Of a DNA stretch of 64,000 nucleotides, positions 48,448 through 60,089 are shown piece after piece; position 1 is the first letter of the stretch; every line of letters starts with the position of its first letter. Where the stretch lies: NCBI GenBank assembly GCA_027559495.1, contig JAMXSV010000024.1:682001-746000 (forward strand), written 5' to 3'. The notes under the pieces were generated by a model. The model was not told where the DNA came from, did no database searches, and saw only the letters and a program-made list of their open reading frames with translations. Both the position numbers and the translations under genes were made by a program. This DNA comes from Aurifilum marmelostoma (taxonomy: Eukaryota > Ascomycota > Sordariomycetes > Diaporthales > Cryphonectriaceae).

Positions 48448-50000
48448 ATGCGTCTCCTTGAGAACCAGTGTTTTACGAAAGCGATCCACAACCCCTTGTT
48501 CCTCAAATTCTTTGGGGCTTGGCCCTTTCTTATGTCGTTCGTCGTGGTCCTTGATTTATTCGACAAATCCCCCCTTTCCGTGATCGACACTTTAGTGAAC
48601 AAAGCCCTGATCGCCATTTCCACCTGGACGCGACTGGTGATGGTGCATTGCATGCCTCTATGGCTCGAAGACGTCGCAGTCGCTCTTGGCATGATGCCGG
48701 GCATCGTCTTCTTGGTGACGGTGTTCGTTATCATGACCACACCAGACACAACAGTTGTCAAGGAGAAGACAGCGAAGGTAGCGATAAGCACAGAGCTTCA
48801 GATCGGCGACTGGACCTTTGGATGGTGCAAGGTCGAAGCCCTCAGGATTCAGTTGCTGCGCCTGAAGAACACCACAAAATCCATTCGAAGGACTCTGACT
48901 AGATCACCGGCACGGGTCACAGCAGGCCTTAAGGCTCAGCCGCCGATTATTCACAGGAGGCTGCTGATCAAGGCAGCTATGTATGCATTAGAATCCGTTG
49001 TCATCCTGTGTTTCCCGATGGCCGTAGACGCGGCTGATGCTGCTCCCGTGGTACGTCTATTCATCATCGTCCAGCGATTTCATGTAACATCCTGGTCGTA
49101 TCCCTTCTCCCACCCTGAAAAGAACAGTAGCAGAGATGCTAACGCTCATCAGGACGTGTCTGCTGCTCACAACAACATAAACTCTCTCTCGACTCAAACA
49201 GTCGTCGCAGCAAGCATCGCAGCTGCAGCACTCCTCCTCATGCTTAGGGTGTTTCGTATCCCACAGCAGCTCTGGTCTCAGATTCAGGCTATCTGGCGCA
49301 AGGATGATGTTGCATTCGCACGCGAACCCCTGCACCTGCTGGAGATGCTTGGAGATGAGGCAAGCGATCTTGTCGACAGGTCGGAACACGAGACTGAGAA
49401 TGCGACGGGAAACAACACGGCGCCGACTTTGACGGAACAACCGTATGGAGAACTTCGGCTGCGGCGGCAGATGCCTGGAATTCGCATTCTTAGGCGGCTC
49501 CTGCATTTGTTTTGGCGACTCGACACAGACACCTTTGCCAACGAGACTGCAGAACAGCTTGACGTCAATGTTGGCTCTCTGGGTCCTCTGTCTCAAGAAG
49601 AATTCCTGATTGGAGTAGGATCATGGATCCAAACACTGCCGACTGACTGGCCACACGAGCTTGAGGACGATATTCTTGTCGATGCTGTAAGGACCTGAGC
49701 TGTGGGAAGATTCGGACAAGATGCCGCGGTCTTTATCATCATGCTGTTCCGCCGCTGAAGACGGAAACAGTTGATATGGAGTCCTGGGGGAGGCGGACGG
49801 TGTGGGTGTGTGTTCCGAGGAAGCGGAAGGTGTGCCACGTGTGTTTTGACCGGAACTGCCATAGACAAATTGTCGAATACATGTCTTGGCACAAAGTAAA
49901 AATGGCAGCCTGTACACCATCCACCCAGGAACGAGGTGTTCAGCAAGCCAAACAGCCTCCCCTGAGCATCGCAGTGGCCGTGATTGGCGCGAAAGGTTGA
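48448..50000 (+). CDS. Multi-pass membrane protein of unknown function
   Basis: Three exons proposed: 48448-49050, 49153-49686 and 49761-50000; 458 residues. Intron 1 is gtacgt...cag with a perfect tgctaac branch site close to the acceptor; it is 102 bases, keeps frame and has no stop. Intron 2 is gtaagg...aag. Without intron 2 the protein would end at 49698 after ILVDAVRT. Membrane segments are near residues 27-45 (FLMSFVVVLDLF), 65-105 (with MMPGIVFLVTVFVIMTT), 170-195 and about 215-235 (VVAASIAAAALLLML). The C-terminal exon is basic and cysteine-rich (KRKVCHVCFDRNCHRQIVEY). I do not recognise the family. Confidence in the region being coding is fair, in the exact exons lower. Confidence 0.55.
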
Positions 50001-52299
50001 GATACTCTCAAGCATGCCTGCACGTGTAGATTACAGGGAACTCGATCACGTGTACTGCACGTGACTGATGTTCAGCGGCCAGCGTCCCCGTCGCAGTACT
50101 GAAACCACAACCTGTGAAGACCTTGGTCTGCTATACTGCTCAAGTATGTTGGCTCTTGTCTGCGCGCGCCCATACCAAAGTTGAGCTGCCGACATATTCG
50201 AATACCCTGAGGTTCGTGCGTCCTGCGTTTTCTTGCTGCAGTTGCAGGATGGATGGATGTCTTCCGATCATACGTCCCGCCATGCCGCCCACAAGCTGCT
50301 CTCTTTTGCAACGACCGGCATCGTGCTAAAATCCATCTGTCGTCGAAACACTCGATATATGAGGAGCATCAATCTTACAAACACAGGTCAGCTTTATTTT
50401 GGCTGTTCGACTTCAGGAGTTTTTACACTTACTCACCTTCACGATTGTCATACCTCAACCTTTTATGAATTGGGCCTCAACGTGACGGTAGATCGTAACG
50501 GGCGCCCATGGATCGCAGGCTCTATATGATAGTACAAATGGGGGTTTCTATAAGACGGTCGGTGGTGGTCAACCTCCGGCCGTGTACGTCAGATTTTGGC
50601 GCTCAGTGTGACCGAGTTCCGAAAGAACGATCATTGGTCCAAGACGGACTCTCCACTCGCACTATTATTTCACCTCGTGCTCTGTCGCGCTCTCTGATAG
50701 GCTTGACGCAGCTGCGTATTTCCTCACTGCGTATTTCGACCAGGGGACTTTTACAGGATCGGGGCTGCAGGACGTATGATCCTCATGCGGTCAGTCTGAC
50801 CGTGGATCCTACCCACACCTTGCATGGACCCATCTGACTGCCAAGTCATACAGGTTGTCACAGTACACATCAATTGTTCTGCACGAGTACTGCGATCATG
50901 AAGGGCTGTGAGCTGTACGATTTTATCGATTCAGCTCATAGTACTTGCCTGTTCATTACTTGCTCAGATCGCAGCGAGGATCGCCGATGCCGACAATTGG
51001 CTGCCTTAAGGTTGAGTAATTAATTATATGAAGCTTTGTTTCTGCCGCACAGCCACTGCTTGACGCTGTCTCGATCCACAGAGATGACATGACTACTATA
51101 TAAGTGTAACCCTGTCCATCTGCTGGGCTGCGTGAAGTTGCACCTTAGTGTCGCAGTGAAACCTGCCCCGGTGCTATCGATGGCTCTCTGCGGTCTATCA
51201 TATGCTTTTCGTGACTGCGCCAAGTTTCGGATGCAGAGGAGGACCACGAATAGTCTTCTGAGCCCTTCAAAGGCGTGATATATGGCTGGAACACCCCATG
51301 TGCTATTCCGTATATATCCTCGTTCTCGATAAGCACTAGGATTATTTCTTGCACCCTTCTCGGAGCCCGAGCTTGTGACGAGCATGGGTTGCATTCTGAG
51401 AGACTAGCCATGCGTCGTGCTGCCGAAGACAGCGCATTAAAGCAGATCTTCACCAACATGGTGTCCGAATTATAGGTTAGATACTGGTGATCAGCTAGGC
51501 TTTGATGGATCGTGCCCGAAAACATTGGCTGCCTACGCTGCCTTGCTACGATGCTCTAGGCTCTGGAGCGGCGAGATCAATGGGGAGCCACGGTGTGGAA
51601 GCACAGGCTCAATGTCAAATGATAGCCACGAAATAACAGGCAATCAGGAACAGTCAAATAGATATGCGATTTGCCTTGACGCATTCATGCCGTTTCTCGG
51701 GCGATGTTTGTCGCCCAGCCTTTTTCACTTCACACCTGTGGCTATACTCCTTATAGAATCGTAGAATCGTTGGGACTGATTAATTATCTATATTCACAAG
51801 GAGTATATGCACCAAGCAAATTTGAGAAGAAGAAAGAGAACTCGAAGGTGGTGACGGGCAGGAATTGTTACAAGTGCTACAAACAGAGAGGTCTGCTCGA
51901 GTGAGTCACAGACCGGCTATCGAGCAGTGCACAATCCAGGAAGTCACAGGAACAGAATCCCAAGCTTCCTAGCCCTTATTGAGAGGTATGTTGGACAGTC
52001 ATAGTCATGCAATAATGTACGCAGAGGCTGGGAATCTCGAAACCTTGCTCAGAGACAGTTTCTGGCATGACGCGTTTGGCATCTTAACATGCCAATGAAT
52101 GCGTAGATTCTCACTTGAAGTCAATGTCTTTCGGTCGTCTCGTCCTGGATTGAGCTAATACACTACAGTGCGTGGACCTTGCGGCGGATCTTTATGCCTT
52201 TCTGGCACGGGAGATATGTTGATAGAAAGGATACACGCAACCCTGGGCCTCGTCCCAGCGCGAGGTGTGAACATTCAAGAAACTATCCGAGCAAGATGA
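50001..52299. other. 2.3 kb region with no clear gene
   Basis: Only short chance frames occur, with no domain. It separates the membrane protein gene (+) from the RGS-LOV gene (-), so it holds the 3' ends of both. Confidence 0.5.
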
Positions 52300-54399
52300 T
52301 CAGGCCACTTCAGGCAAAAGAACGAGCACAACCCACCGAACGGCTCCCGCATCATCCTTGAGCGGCGTCCAGTAGCTCACAAAATTGACAACAGATGCCG
52401 AATTGTTGGATATCGAGACAAGCCTCTCCAGGCTGAGACTCTTACGCAGCGAGCGGCCTTCATTCGGCCGCACCTCGCTCTTCATGCCCACACCCCCACC
52501 CCCAATGTCTCCCCCACCGAGCTTTCTTGTCAGCGAGAATCCTCTGGGCCTGATGGTTGGTTTGCTGCTACCTTCGAGGCTGAGATCCAGCTTGACTGCC
52601 CTACCCTCTGCGAGGCCCGCTCGAACCGTGGACTTGAACTGTTTTGTAATCGAGTTGGATCCGGCTTTTGCGGACAATACCTCGAATATGTCCGAGCCGA
52701 GGATACCGGCATGCTCGTGATTACCAATAATACCTAGGCTGTCTAAAGCGGAGGTAGAGCAGAACCTCAGTGGCAGCTGGGCTCTGTTCTTCTTCTTTTC
52801 GCCGCGTGACGGAACGAGGCTGGATGATGGCTTGACATACTCCGAGACCATGAATCTCGAGTATGGCGACACCACAACCTGATGAGGTGACGGCGACGGC
52901 GTCGAGAACGAGCTCGATTTCCGCACCTCTATGGGCGAAGAAGGCTCAGAAGCAGAAAGGTCGGCGCCGCTGCCTCCATCGGTGCCAGAGGAGCCAGTCT
53001 GGGAGTGACGCCGCCGGAAGCTCTTCAGCAGTTTATTGCGTGATGCGCTCGGCGGGTATTTGGTCCTTTCGTCGCGCTCGCGTCCATGTGGTCTGTCCCT
53101 GACTTCGTTTCGCCATGATGCTCGACGATCTAGTTGTTGTTGGTCCTTGGGCCTTGTGAGCAGCGATGGGGCACCTCGGGACAGAGACGGAGCCACGCCC
53201 AGGAAATGTGTCACATCCTCCTGCCGTGCGAGCATCTCGGTAACATCGACCTGCCCTCCAAGATAATAGCAAGTTTCCCCGTTTGCACCGACGAGTCTGG
53301 CTACAAAGAGGAGGTTCCAATACATTCTTCCATCTGCGGTGTAATTTAAGACGAGATCGATGAATTCGTTCTGTGTGTCATTAGACAGTGCGTGCCGAAT
53401 ACGATCGACACCGCTACTCCTCGTCCTTGGTCCCTGTAGAATGCGACAATTTTTCAATATGACGTCGGAGATCTTGTATCCGGTGACAGCTGCAAAAGCA
53501 TCAGAAGCAAAGATCATAGGGTTGTCGTCCGCATTTGGGTCTGTCAGGCAAAAGGCGTGGCCGAATCCAGGACAGACCTGATTGGGCGAGTAGCCTCGAC
53601 CGACCGTTTGCAGGTTGAGGGAAAGTTGTTGCTTGAGAAACTCCGGATATATGTCCTGTGCCAGGCTCTGCTCGACATATGCGCCCGCGTCGTCGAAGAG
53701 ATTCCCCAGGCTGGGAAGTAGTGTGCCCGACACCTCGCGCAGATCCGTGTTGAGGGTCTTAGCAACCGCCAATGGAAGTCTCACCGGCGCAGACGCAGCG
53801 ACCCCGGTGTACTTCAAGGAGATACCCCATACGATGGGCCCGACGGCAGCGAGGGCGTGATTATACTCTGCGATCTGGAGGAGGAAATCGGTGTCCTCGC
53901 CACGGCCACGAGACTCTGCAAATGCACGGAAACGTGCCACTGCAGCGGTGTTCTCCAGGACGGCTTTGAACGTTTTTGTAGAGAAGACGTCGAGAATCGG
54001 CAGGGGTGGAGCAATGTCTTCCTCTAGCCGGTCGAGGGTGGTTTGGACGTCTAGCCTGTCAAAGGTGTTGCCGGTCCAGGCTCCCCCGGAGGTCGACGTG
54101 AGAGGACTTCGAGGCGTGCCGTGTGCATCATAATCCGTGTATTGTCTGAGTGCCGAGTCTTGCAAGTCGAGTGCCTTGCCCTTCCAGCGTCGGCTGAGGC
54201 CTCCCTCAGAAGGCCTCCTCTGCTTCAGCGATGAACTGAAAAGTGTAGTCGGAGGTGGCAAGTTGCTTGCGCCTGGTCCATCCCAATCTGAGAATCCCGA
54301 GATTGCTTCCTCGGAGGGTTTGTCCAACAGCTCTACACTCTTCCCACTTGAGGGTGGAGTTAGGGAAGCTTCGTGACCGCCGGTCGGTCTGGATGCCAT
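52300..54399 (-). CDS. RGS-LOV blue-light photoreceptor (BcLOV4-type)
   Basis: Single exon, 699 residues. A Ser/Pro-rich N-terminus is followed by an RGS-like helical domain (about 135-262, ending YVEQSLAQDIYPEFLKQQ). The LOV domain (about 280-390) has the photoactive cysteine C318 in the motif GYKISDVILKNCRILQGP, the flavin-contact asparagines in VLNYTADGRMYWNLL, and Q383 in YLGGQVDVT. All residues needed for flavin-cysteinyl adduct formation are present. A basic region follows (about 417-470, with RNKLLKSFRRRHSQ), then a long tail with a second PAS-like ending (VNFVSYWTPLKDDAGAVRWVVLVLLPE). In the family, light makes the protein bind anionic membrane lipids. It likely links blue light to membrane or G-protein signalling; the G-protein partner is unknown. 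Confidence 0.88.
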   Translation of the reverse strand: MASRPTGGHEASLTPPSSGKSVELLDKPSEEAISGFSDWDGPGASNLPPPTTLFSSSLKQRRPSEGGLSRRWKGKALDLQDSALRQYTDYDAHGTPRSPLTSTSGGAWTGNTFDRLDVQTTLDRLEEDIAPPLPILDVFSTKTFKAVLENTAAVARFRAFAESRGRGEDTDFLLQIAEYNHALAAVGPIVWGISLKYTGVAASAPVRLPLAVAKTLNTDLREVSGTLLPSLGNLFDDAGAYVEQSLAQDIYPEFLKQQLSLNLQTVGRGYSPNQVCPGFGHAFCLTDPNADDNPMIFASDAFAAVTGYKISDVILKNCRILQGPRTRSSGVDRIRHALSNDTQNEFIDLVLNYTADGRMYWNLLFVARLVGANGETCYYLGGQVDVTEMLARQEDVTHFLGVAPSLSRGAPSLLTRPKDQQQLDRRASWRNEVRDRPHGRERDERTKYPPSASRNKLLKSFRRRHSQTGSSGTDGGSGADLSASEPSSPIEVRKSSSFSTPSPSPHQVVVSPYSRFMVSEYVKPSSSLVPSRGEKKKNRAQLPLRFCSTSALDSLGIIGNHEHAGILGSDIFEVLSAKAGSNSITKQFKSTVRAGLAEGRAVKLDLSLEGSSKPTIRPRGFSLTRKLGGGDIGGGGVGMKSEVRPNEGRSLRKSLSLERLVSISNNSASVVNFVSYWTPLKDDAGAVRWVVLVLLPEVA

Positions 54400-54474
54400 C
54401 GTTGCTGGGCGGGGCTAACGGGGTGAGTGACAGAGAGGGTAAATAAGAGGGGCCTTGATGAGATGCCAATAAGG

Positions 54475-54496
54475 AAAAAAAAAAAAAAAAAAAAAA
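54475..54496. repeat. A22 homopolymer upstream of the RGS-LOV gene
   Basis: Twenty-two adenines about 75 bases upstream of the ATG; on the coding strand this is a poly-T tract of the kind that excludes nucleosomes in fungal promoters. Confidence 0.85.
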
Positions 54497-55844
54497 GGGA
54501 GTTCCAATGGTTCACCACTGTGGGGTATGAAATGACCACAAGTACCTGCACAACGAAACACCATAAGTACCGGAAGCTCGATGCTCAACAGGTTCGAGAA
54601 GGATTCGATGTAACAAAGACTCTGTGATCCCAATGAAGAATGCTCCAGCTTCCAAAACTGATTCTTCGATGGCAGTCCTACCTCTTCAGCTTAATCTGTT
54701 CAGAATACCGTTTTCGTTGTTCTTGGTCCTTGCAGATGGCATCGATCGTGTGAGTTTGTCCACTGTGTTTTGGTTCTTTCAGCAATACCAGCAGGCGCTT
54801 TGATCCCAAAAGTTTTTTCTCTCTCTTTCTTTTCATTCTTTTCTGTTTTCTCGCACTTGTTGATTCAGTCACAGTGGCTCGGCACTTCCCAGACAAGTGC
54901 CAGCGTATTAACGTCCAAAAGAGACTACGGTTCTGTCTGTGCACTGAAGCCGCTGGAAGGCCAAAGAGCACTAGATGTGGACGGCTAGATCCTAATATGG
55001 GGTCCAGGAGATCACCGACAAATCATCCTGGTCTCTATGGAGCCTCAGAAATCGTAATTCGTTCAGACTAAGGCCACGTGCGTTAGTAGTTCCCCTGTGT
55101 TAGCGTCTTGTAGAGAAGGCTCCTCCTCTCGCACTATTAAGAAACCTGGGTTATAGAAAAGGGTCCACGGGGGTGGAGTTTGAGGTGATGATTTTGATAA
55201 GGACACTTTCGATGATGGGGGTGCGATCTCTCGAGACGGTATTTGAGCTGTCAAATAATCACTTAACCGATCAGGGACACTTTTCGGGCGGCCTAGATAA
55301 GGGTATTTCACGCGGCTGACTAACGATTAACATGTATACCTCAGGGACAGTCTCCATGCAGTAATACCATCACTGCACAGTGCACAGGAGATTGCAAGAT
55401 AAATAGTCGTGTAGTTCCTTGTACGTATCTACAACACTGGATCCACAATCATGGCATTCATTACAAGCTGAACGGCTAAAGAAGCCTTGAACCCTGCTTG
55501 TAATGACTGCTCTGAACGACAGTAAAGTTCTGCTGTCGCCAAGTCGACTTGGGGAAGATCGGCATCAGAAGATAGTAATAGGAACAAATGATGTATTTGG
55601 TAGGAATACGATGAGGTTTCGCTGGCCACCCAATTGAGCAGCCATTCCTGGCTTTGAGAGAAGGCGAAGTGACTTGTCTTCAGGCACATGTGCCATAAAA
55701 TCATACTAATTGAAAGAGGACATAACCCAGTTTAAGGAGGGCCACTTTCATTTACACCATGATTTTCTAAGACCGAGAGTAGTTCAGTGAAAGCTGATTT
55801 TCTTGTTAGTTTGGCATTTCCCGGGCGTTTGAGTCTAGAATCTC

Positions 55845-55859
55845 GGGGGGGGGGGGGGG
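55845..55859. repeat. G15 homopolymer
   Basis: Fifteen guanines in intergenic sequence; length may be uncertain because such runs are error-prone. Confidence 0.8.
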
Positions 55860-56563
55860 AGGATTGGTACAAGCGGTGCTATCATCCATAGCAGGAGAAG
55901 GGGCAGCTGTGTGTTTGTTGATCTCGATGCAGATGTCCTCCGTCGTTGACGTTCCTGGCTGAGGTTATGATCAGACCATGTTTCAGGAGCTTATGCTTGA
56001 TATACAAGTGAACTCGCCTCTGGTGTGTGTCTGAGAGCAGGCGGCCGAGCAAAAGAGGAAAGAGTCCGTATATAGAAGAGGGAGGGCGTAGGGGACTAGG
56101 ATCTCTCGTAGACATGTTCTTCAAGAAGTTCTCACTACCATTCTATGTGCAAATACTGTTCACTTTTCGATAAACAACAGCCCATGCTGATCAGCGTTTG
56201 GTTAAAACTTGCGTCCTGCTGTCAATATTCGGTGCGTCTCCCTCACTCTACTCGGTACTTAAGTATATAATCTCCTAGACTCAATACCAAGGTCAAACCC
56301 TATTCAGGCCATATTCAGAGCAGCCTTTAGCTTCTCTCAAGGCAGTATCTATCAAAATGAACATTGTACGACTGAGTACGCCAGTGCGTTTGGCAGCAGT
56401 TTCACAAGGCGGCCCGCCCGTTGCAAGCATCAGAAAGTGTGAAAACAACGAAAGAATAATTCAGGATGCTAGATGTGCCGAGGAAAGTATAGTGTCACAC
56501 ACTCTCTTGTTCCCGCTATCTCGTGTACAGACTTTCATGTCTTCGAGCAGACTTAGGAGCCCC

Positions 56564-58358
56564 TTAGAGCAAACCTCCTCCACCGAGTAGGCCGCCACCG
56601 CCGCCTCCACCAAGCAGCCCGCCACCACCACCACCTTTACCTTTCTTGTCACCACCACCACCTCCACCGCCCAAGCCCAGAAGACCTCCACCTTCCTTGC
56701 CTCCTCCTAGGACGCCGCCAAGCAGACCGCCAACACCCTGAAAAATCGTCAGAACAACGTTGCACAATGGGCAGTATCTCTGGTCACCGGAAGGAATGAA
56801 CTCACATCTGTCACGCCGCCCACGACGTCTCCGACACCGCCGAGCAAGTCTCCTTGGCCGACCTTGCCTACACCCTTGCCAAGGCCACCCGTGATGCCTC
56901 CGACGGCATTTCCGAGACCACGGCCGGCACCGCCGACAATTCCCTGTTCCGTAAGGTTAGCTTCAATCATGTGTCTATGAAAAAGGTGAGAACGTTGCAA
57001 GTCTTACGCCGACAGGTCCTCCCACAGAGTCACCTAAGCCGCCAACGGTGCCACCGACGGTATCGCCCTGTTAATGAGTTGCATGGTCAGCAGACAGAAG
57101 CAATCAAGGATTTCGAAACAAGATCAAAACTCACCAGTCCCTTTCCAAGACCACCAACTGTTCCTCCGACACCGCCGAGGGTCCCTCCCAGGTCTCCACG
57201 GGTCAGCGCACCAGTGGTGTCCCCAAGCCCACGGGTGGTACCATCCAAGGTGTTGCCCAGACCCTGAGTGGCGCCATGGACAGCCTTACCAGCGACAGGC
57301 AAGCCGGAGCCGACCTGTCCAACCGTGCCGAGAGCACCCTGGCCAAGATTGTTGACGCCGTCCAGGGCACCACCCGCGGGGCCGCCGGCCTTTCCGCCAC
57401 CCTGGCGGCCACCAGCTTGTTGTCCACCGGCACCACCAGCCTGTGCAGCAGCAGCCTCGGCACGCTTCTGCTGGCGCTTCTCGAGGTTCTTCCTCTCCTC
57501 CTCGATCTCGCGCTCCGCCATGATCTCCTTGGTGGACCTCTTGGCGTCAGGGTGGTATGTCTTCTCCTTCTTCTCCTTCTTCTCGACCGCGGCACCAGGC
57601 TTCTTGGCGCCGACCTGGGGCGTGGGGGGTGGCTCGTAGAGCTTCTCAATCTCCTCGGGCTTGGGCATCTCGGCCTTGCCACCCCTGGGCACCTGCGGCT
57701 TGGCAGGAGCGGAAGCTGGAACCTTGGGCACGGCGGGCTTCCTGTCCGTAAGGCCGGGGATCTCCTCGCCGCGGGCCAGCTTCTCGGCCATGCCGTAGGT
57801 CGGCGCAGGTCTTCTCTTCTTCTTCTTCTTCTTGATCTGCGTGCCGTCGGCGTTCGCGTTGGCGCTGGCATCCTTCATGACATTTTTGGCGGTTGCAGGA
57901 GCAGCCTTCTTGGCGACGGCCGAAGTCTCGGCCCAGTCCTTGACACTGCTGGTGGTCGGAGGCTTGGGCGGGATCTTCTTGAGGTTGGCCTGCTTCATCT
58001 CCGGCTGCTGTGTGCTCTTCTTGACGGCATCATTGGCTGCCGCTGCTGGCTTGCGCGACGATGATGTCGTCTTCTTGATGGCCTCCTGGGCGGCCGGGAG
58101 CTGGTTTGTCCCGTTCCTTGCCGCCTCTTCGGCCTGGGCCTTGAACCAGTCGGCCCGCTTCTTTGCGGCTCCTGAGAGAAGAAGTTCGTATTAGTCATGA
58201 ACAATAAACATAATTATTGTGGATATGAACGAGATGTCTTGGGTGTGTACGACAAATAGCAACAAAGACTTACTCTCCAACTTGCGGTTCCTCTCCAGGA
58301 GCGCATTCTTCTTCTCGAGGAGTTCAACCTCCCGTTCAAGGGCGCTTACGTCCGCCAT
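56564..58358 (-). CDS. Coiled-coil, Lys-rich protein with exon-modular glycine-rich repeats
   Basis: Five exons, 58358-58274, 58171-57135, 57067-57008, 56943-56806 and 56737-56564, give 497 residues; all introns are GT-AG. The N-terminus (MADVSALEREVELLEKKNALLERNRKLE) is a short coiled coil. Next is a charged region rich in Lys, Ala, Pro and Glu, with a basic KKKKKKRRP patch that may be a nuclear signal and RSTKEIMAEREIEEERKNLEKRQQKR, a long single helix. From about residue 280 the protein turns into glycine repeats of the type GLGxTxGGxxGG, ending in a near-pure Gly/Leu tail (GGGGLLGGGG). The last three exons (60, 138 and 174 bases) are all multiples of three and begin in phase 0, so any could be skipped without shifting the frame. 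Function is unknown. Confidence 0.7.
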
Positions 58359-59429
58359 CTTTCAGTCCCACCTTTCGTATAAATTGACTTCAAACAATGT
58401 CTCCGTTCCCTTTTTTTCCTTTAGAAAAAGAGGAGAAAAAAATCAAGACGATATCAAATTATCCAAAATGGTCTGATAGCGAAAATGAATGACCACTAGT
58501 TCTCGATCTGTGGCTGAGGAAACATGGGAATATTATAGGCGCCACCCATCCCTCCAACAGAAGTGACGTAGGTAGCATCGTGTCGAACGAGGGGTGCCTG
58601 TAAGGTGAAAATAAGAAGCGACCGCTGACCATGCGCCCGGTGACGTCGCATGGTGGCCTCGCGGACGTGTTGATTCGTCGATCAGGTCTGACCTTTGTGC
58701 ATTGCACCACATTAATGCGCCAGATCCTCCTCTCTCACCCGCCACACTACCTGGAGAGGAGGGCCTACCCCCCTGCCACACCCACCATCCATCAAGCCAC
58801 TCACAGTCCTTCAAGAACCATGTCTTACTGGGATGATTCTCGACCCTTTTCGTTTGATCCCGCCACCTGTGCCACATTAACATGGTGTTAGCTCATCGTG
58901 CCAGCGGGGGGTCCACGTCTGCTGGCACCGGTCGAGACGGCTTGACGGGCAAATCTAACACTAAACTATGTAAACAAGAGGTGAGAGAAGGAATTGTGGT
59001 CCCTCGACATCATTGTCTTCGATTGCAGTCTGTCATAGTGTGGCGGCAACATCAGAAGAAAGGCTGGAAAGACGTGGGTGTGGAGAATAATGCGTTGCTT
59101 TTGAGAGGCCCTCCGACGCCCCATCACCTCGACCACCTCAATATCATGGCTGCCATGTCGTCGTCAAGAGGATTCGAGACTGTCTCAGTTCAACATCACG
59201 CAATAAATCAGGCTTTCTGAACACTTCATGTTTCTACTACTGTGGCACGCTTGATTCAAAGAGGAACAGCGCCATTCGTAACTGCTGGGCTGCTGATCGT
59301 CGTCGCAGCCACAGAACATAGTTTGCCCCCCGGACTGCTACCACCCCTACCTATTACCAAATGTAATGTGGATGAAATGTATCACTTCACCCGACTGTCA
59401 TAGTCACTCGCCTTTCTTTGTCTCTTCAT

Positions 59430-59465
<36 letters not shown>

Positions 59466-60089
59466 ATGACGCCTACATAACGCCCTCAGACCGCCATCCT
59501 CTCAAGGAACCATGGCCTCGTCGAGATCAGAAGGCATCACGAGAACAGACGACACAACCGAAGAACTAATATACCGCACCGCCACGACACAGCGGGGTGA
59601 CCCTCCCGTTATTATTGTGATAAGGGAGAGCCATGCCGTTCGATAGGCTCGTCTAGGCGTTGATAAACTGTGGGTGCGATGATCTGCTCTCTGCTCCACT
59701 CGGTGGTGGGGATTCGGAGCGATCCCCTGCGGGAGACCATCATCGCAACAGCGTTTGTCCTGCGTGACTTCTTCCCGAAGATGTTGGGCTCTTCCGAAGC
59801 AGCGGTATCGCCGCGGTGCAAAGTGGGTACCGGACCATACCGTTGAGGCACCTTCAAGCTTGCAGTTATGAGCTGGGATGGATGAGGCCAGGCTATCCGT
59901 CTGCTTCCTGTCTGTTGTCAAACCACTCACTGCCTTCGGCCACACGCTGCTGAGCTGGTTTGTTACTCACTCTACCACAAGTCGGCCACAATCGTTGTAC
60001 TCGTATGCCTCGCTCCTGAGCGATGTTCATTAGGGCGTGGACTACATGATCTCTTCTCCTCCCTTGTGTGTCTCCTCGTCCAGTTCCAA
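58359..60089. other. 1.7 kb region with no clear gene
   Basis: Promoter side of the glycine-repeat gene and 3' side of the GH128 gene. No gene is recognised. A T31 run is listed separately. Confidence 0.5.
59432..59462. repeat. T31 homopolymer
   Basis: Thirty-one thymines in intergenic DNA; it could be the tail of a decayed retroposon or a nucleosome-excluding tract, but no adjacent element or target duplication was recognised. Confidence 0.8.

Larger units (their letters stand above)
54400..56563. other. 2.2 kb region with no clear gene
   Basis: The left end is the promoter of the RGS-LOV gene and includes a 22-base A run. A 15-base G run lies at 55845-55859. The open frames are short and lack domain character. 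Confidence 0.5.

Noticed and set aside
59432..59462. T31 run as the tail of a retroposon
   Set aside because: No element body or flanking target duplication could be recognised next to it.
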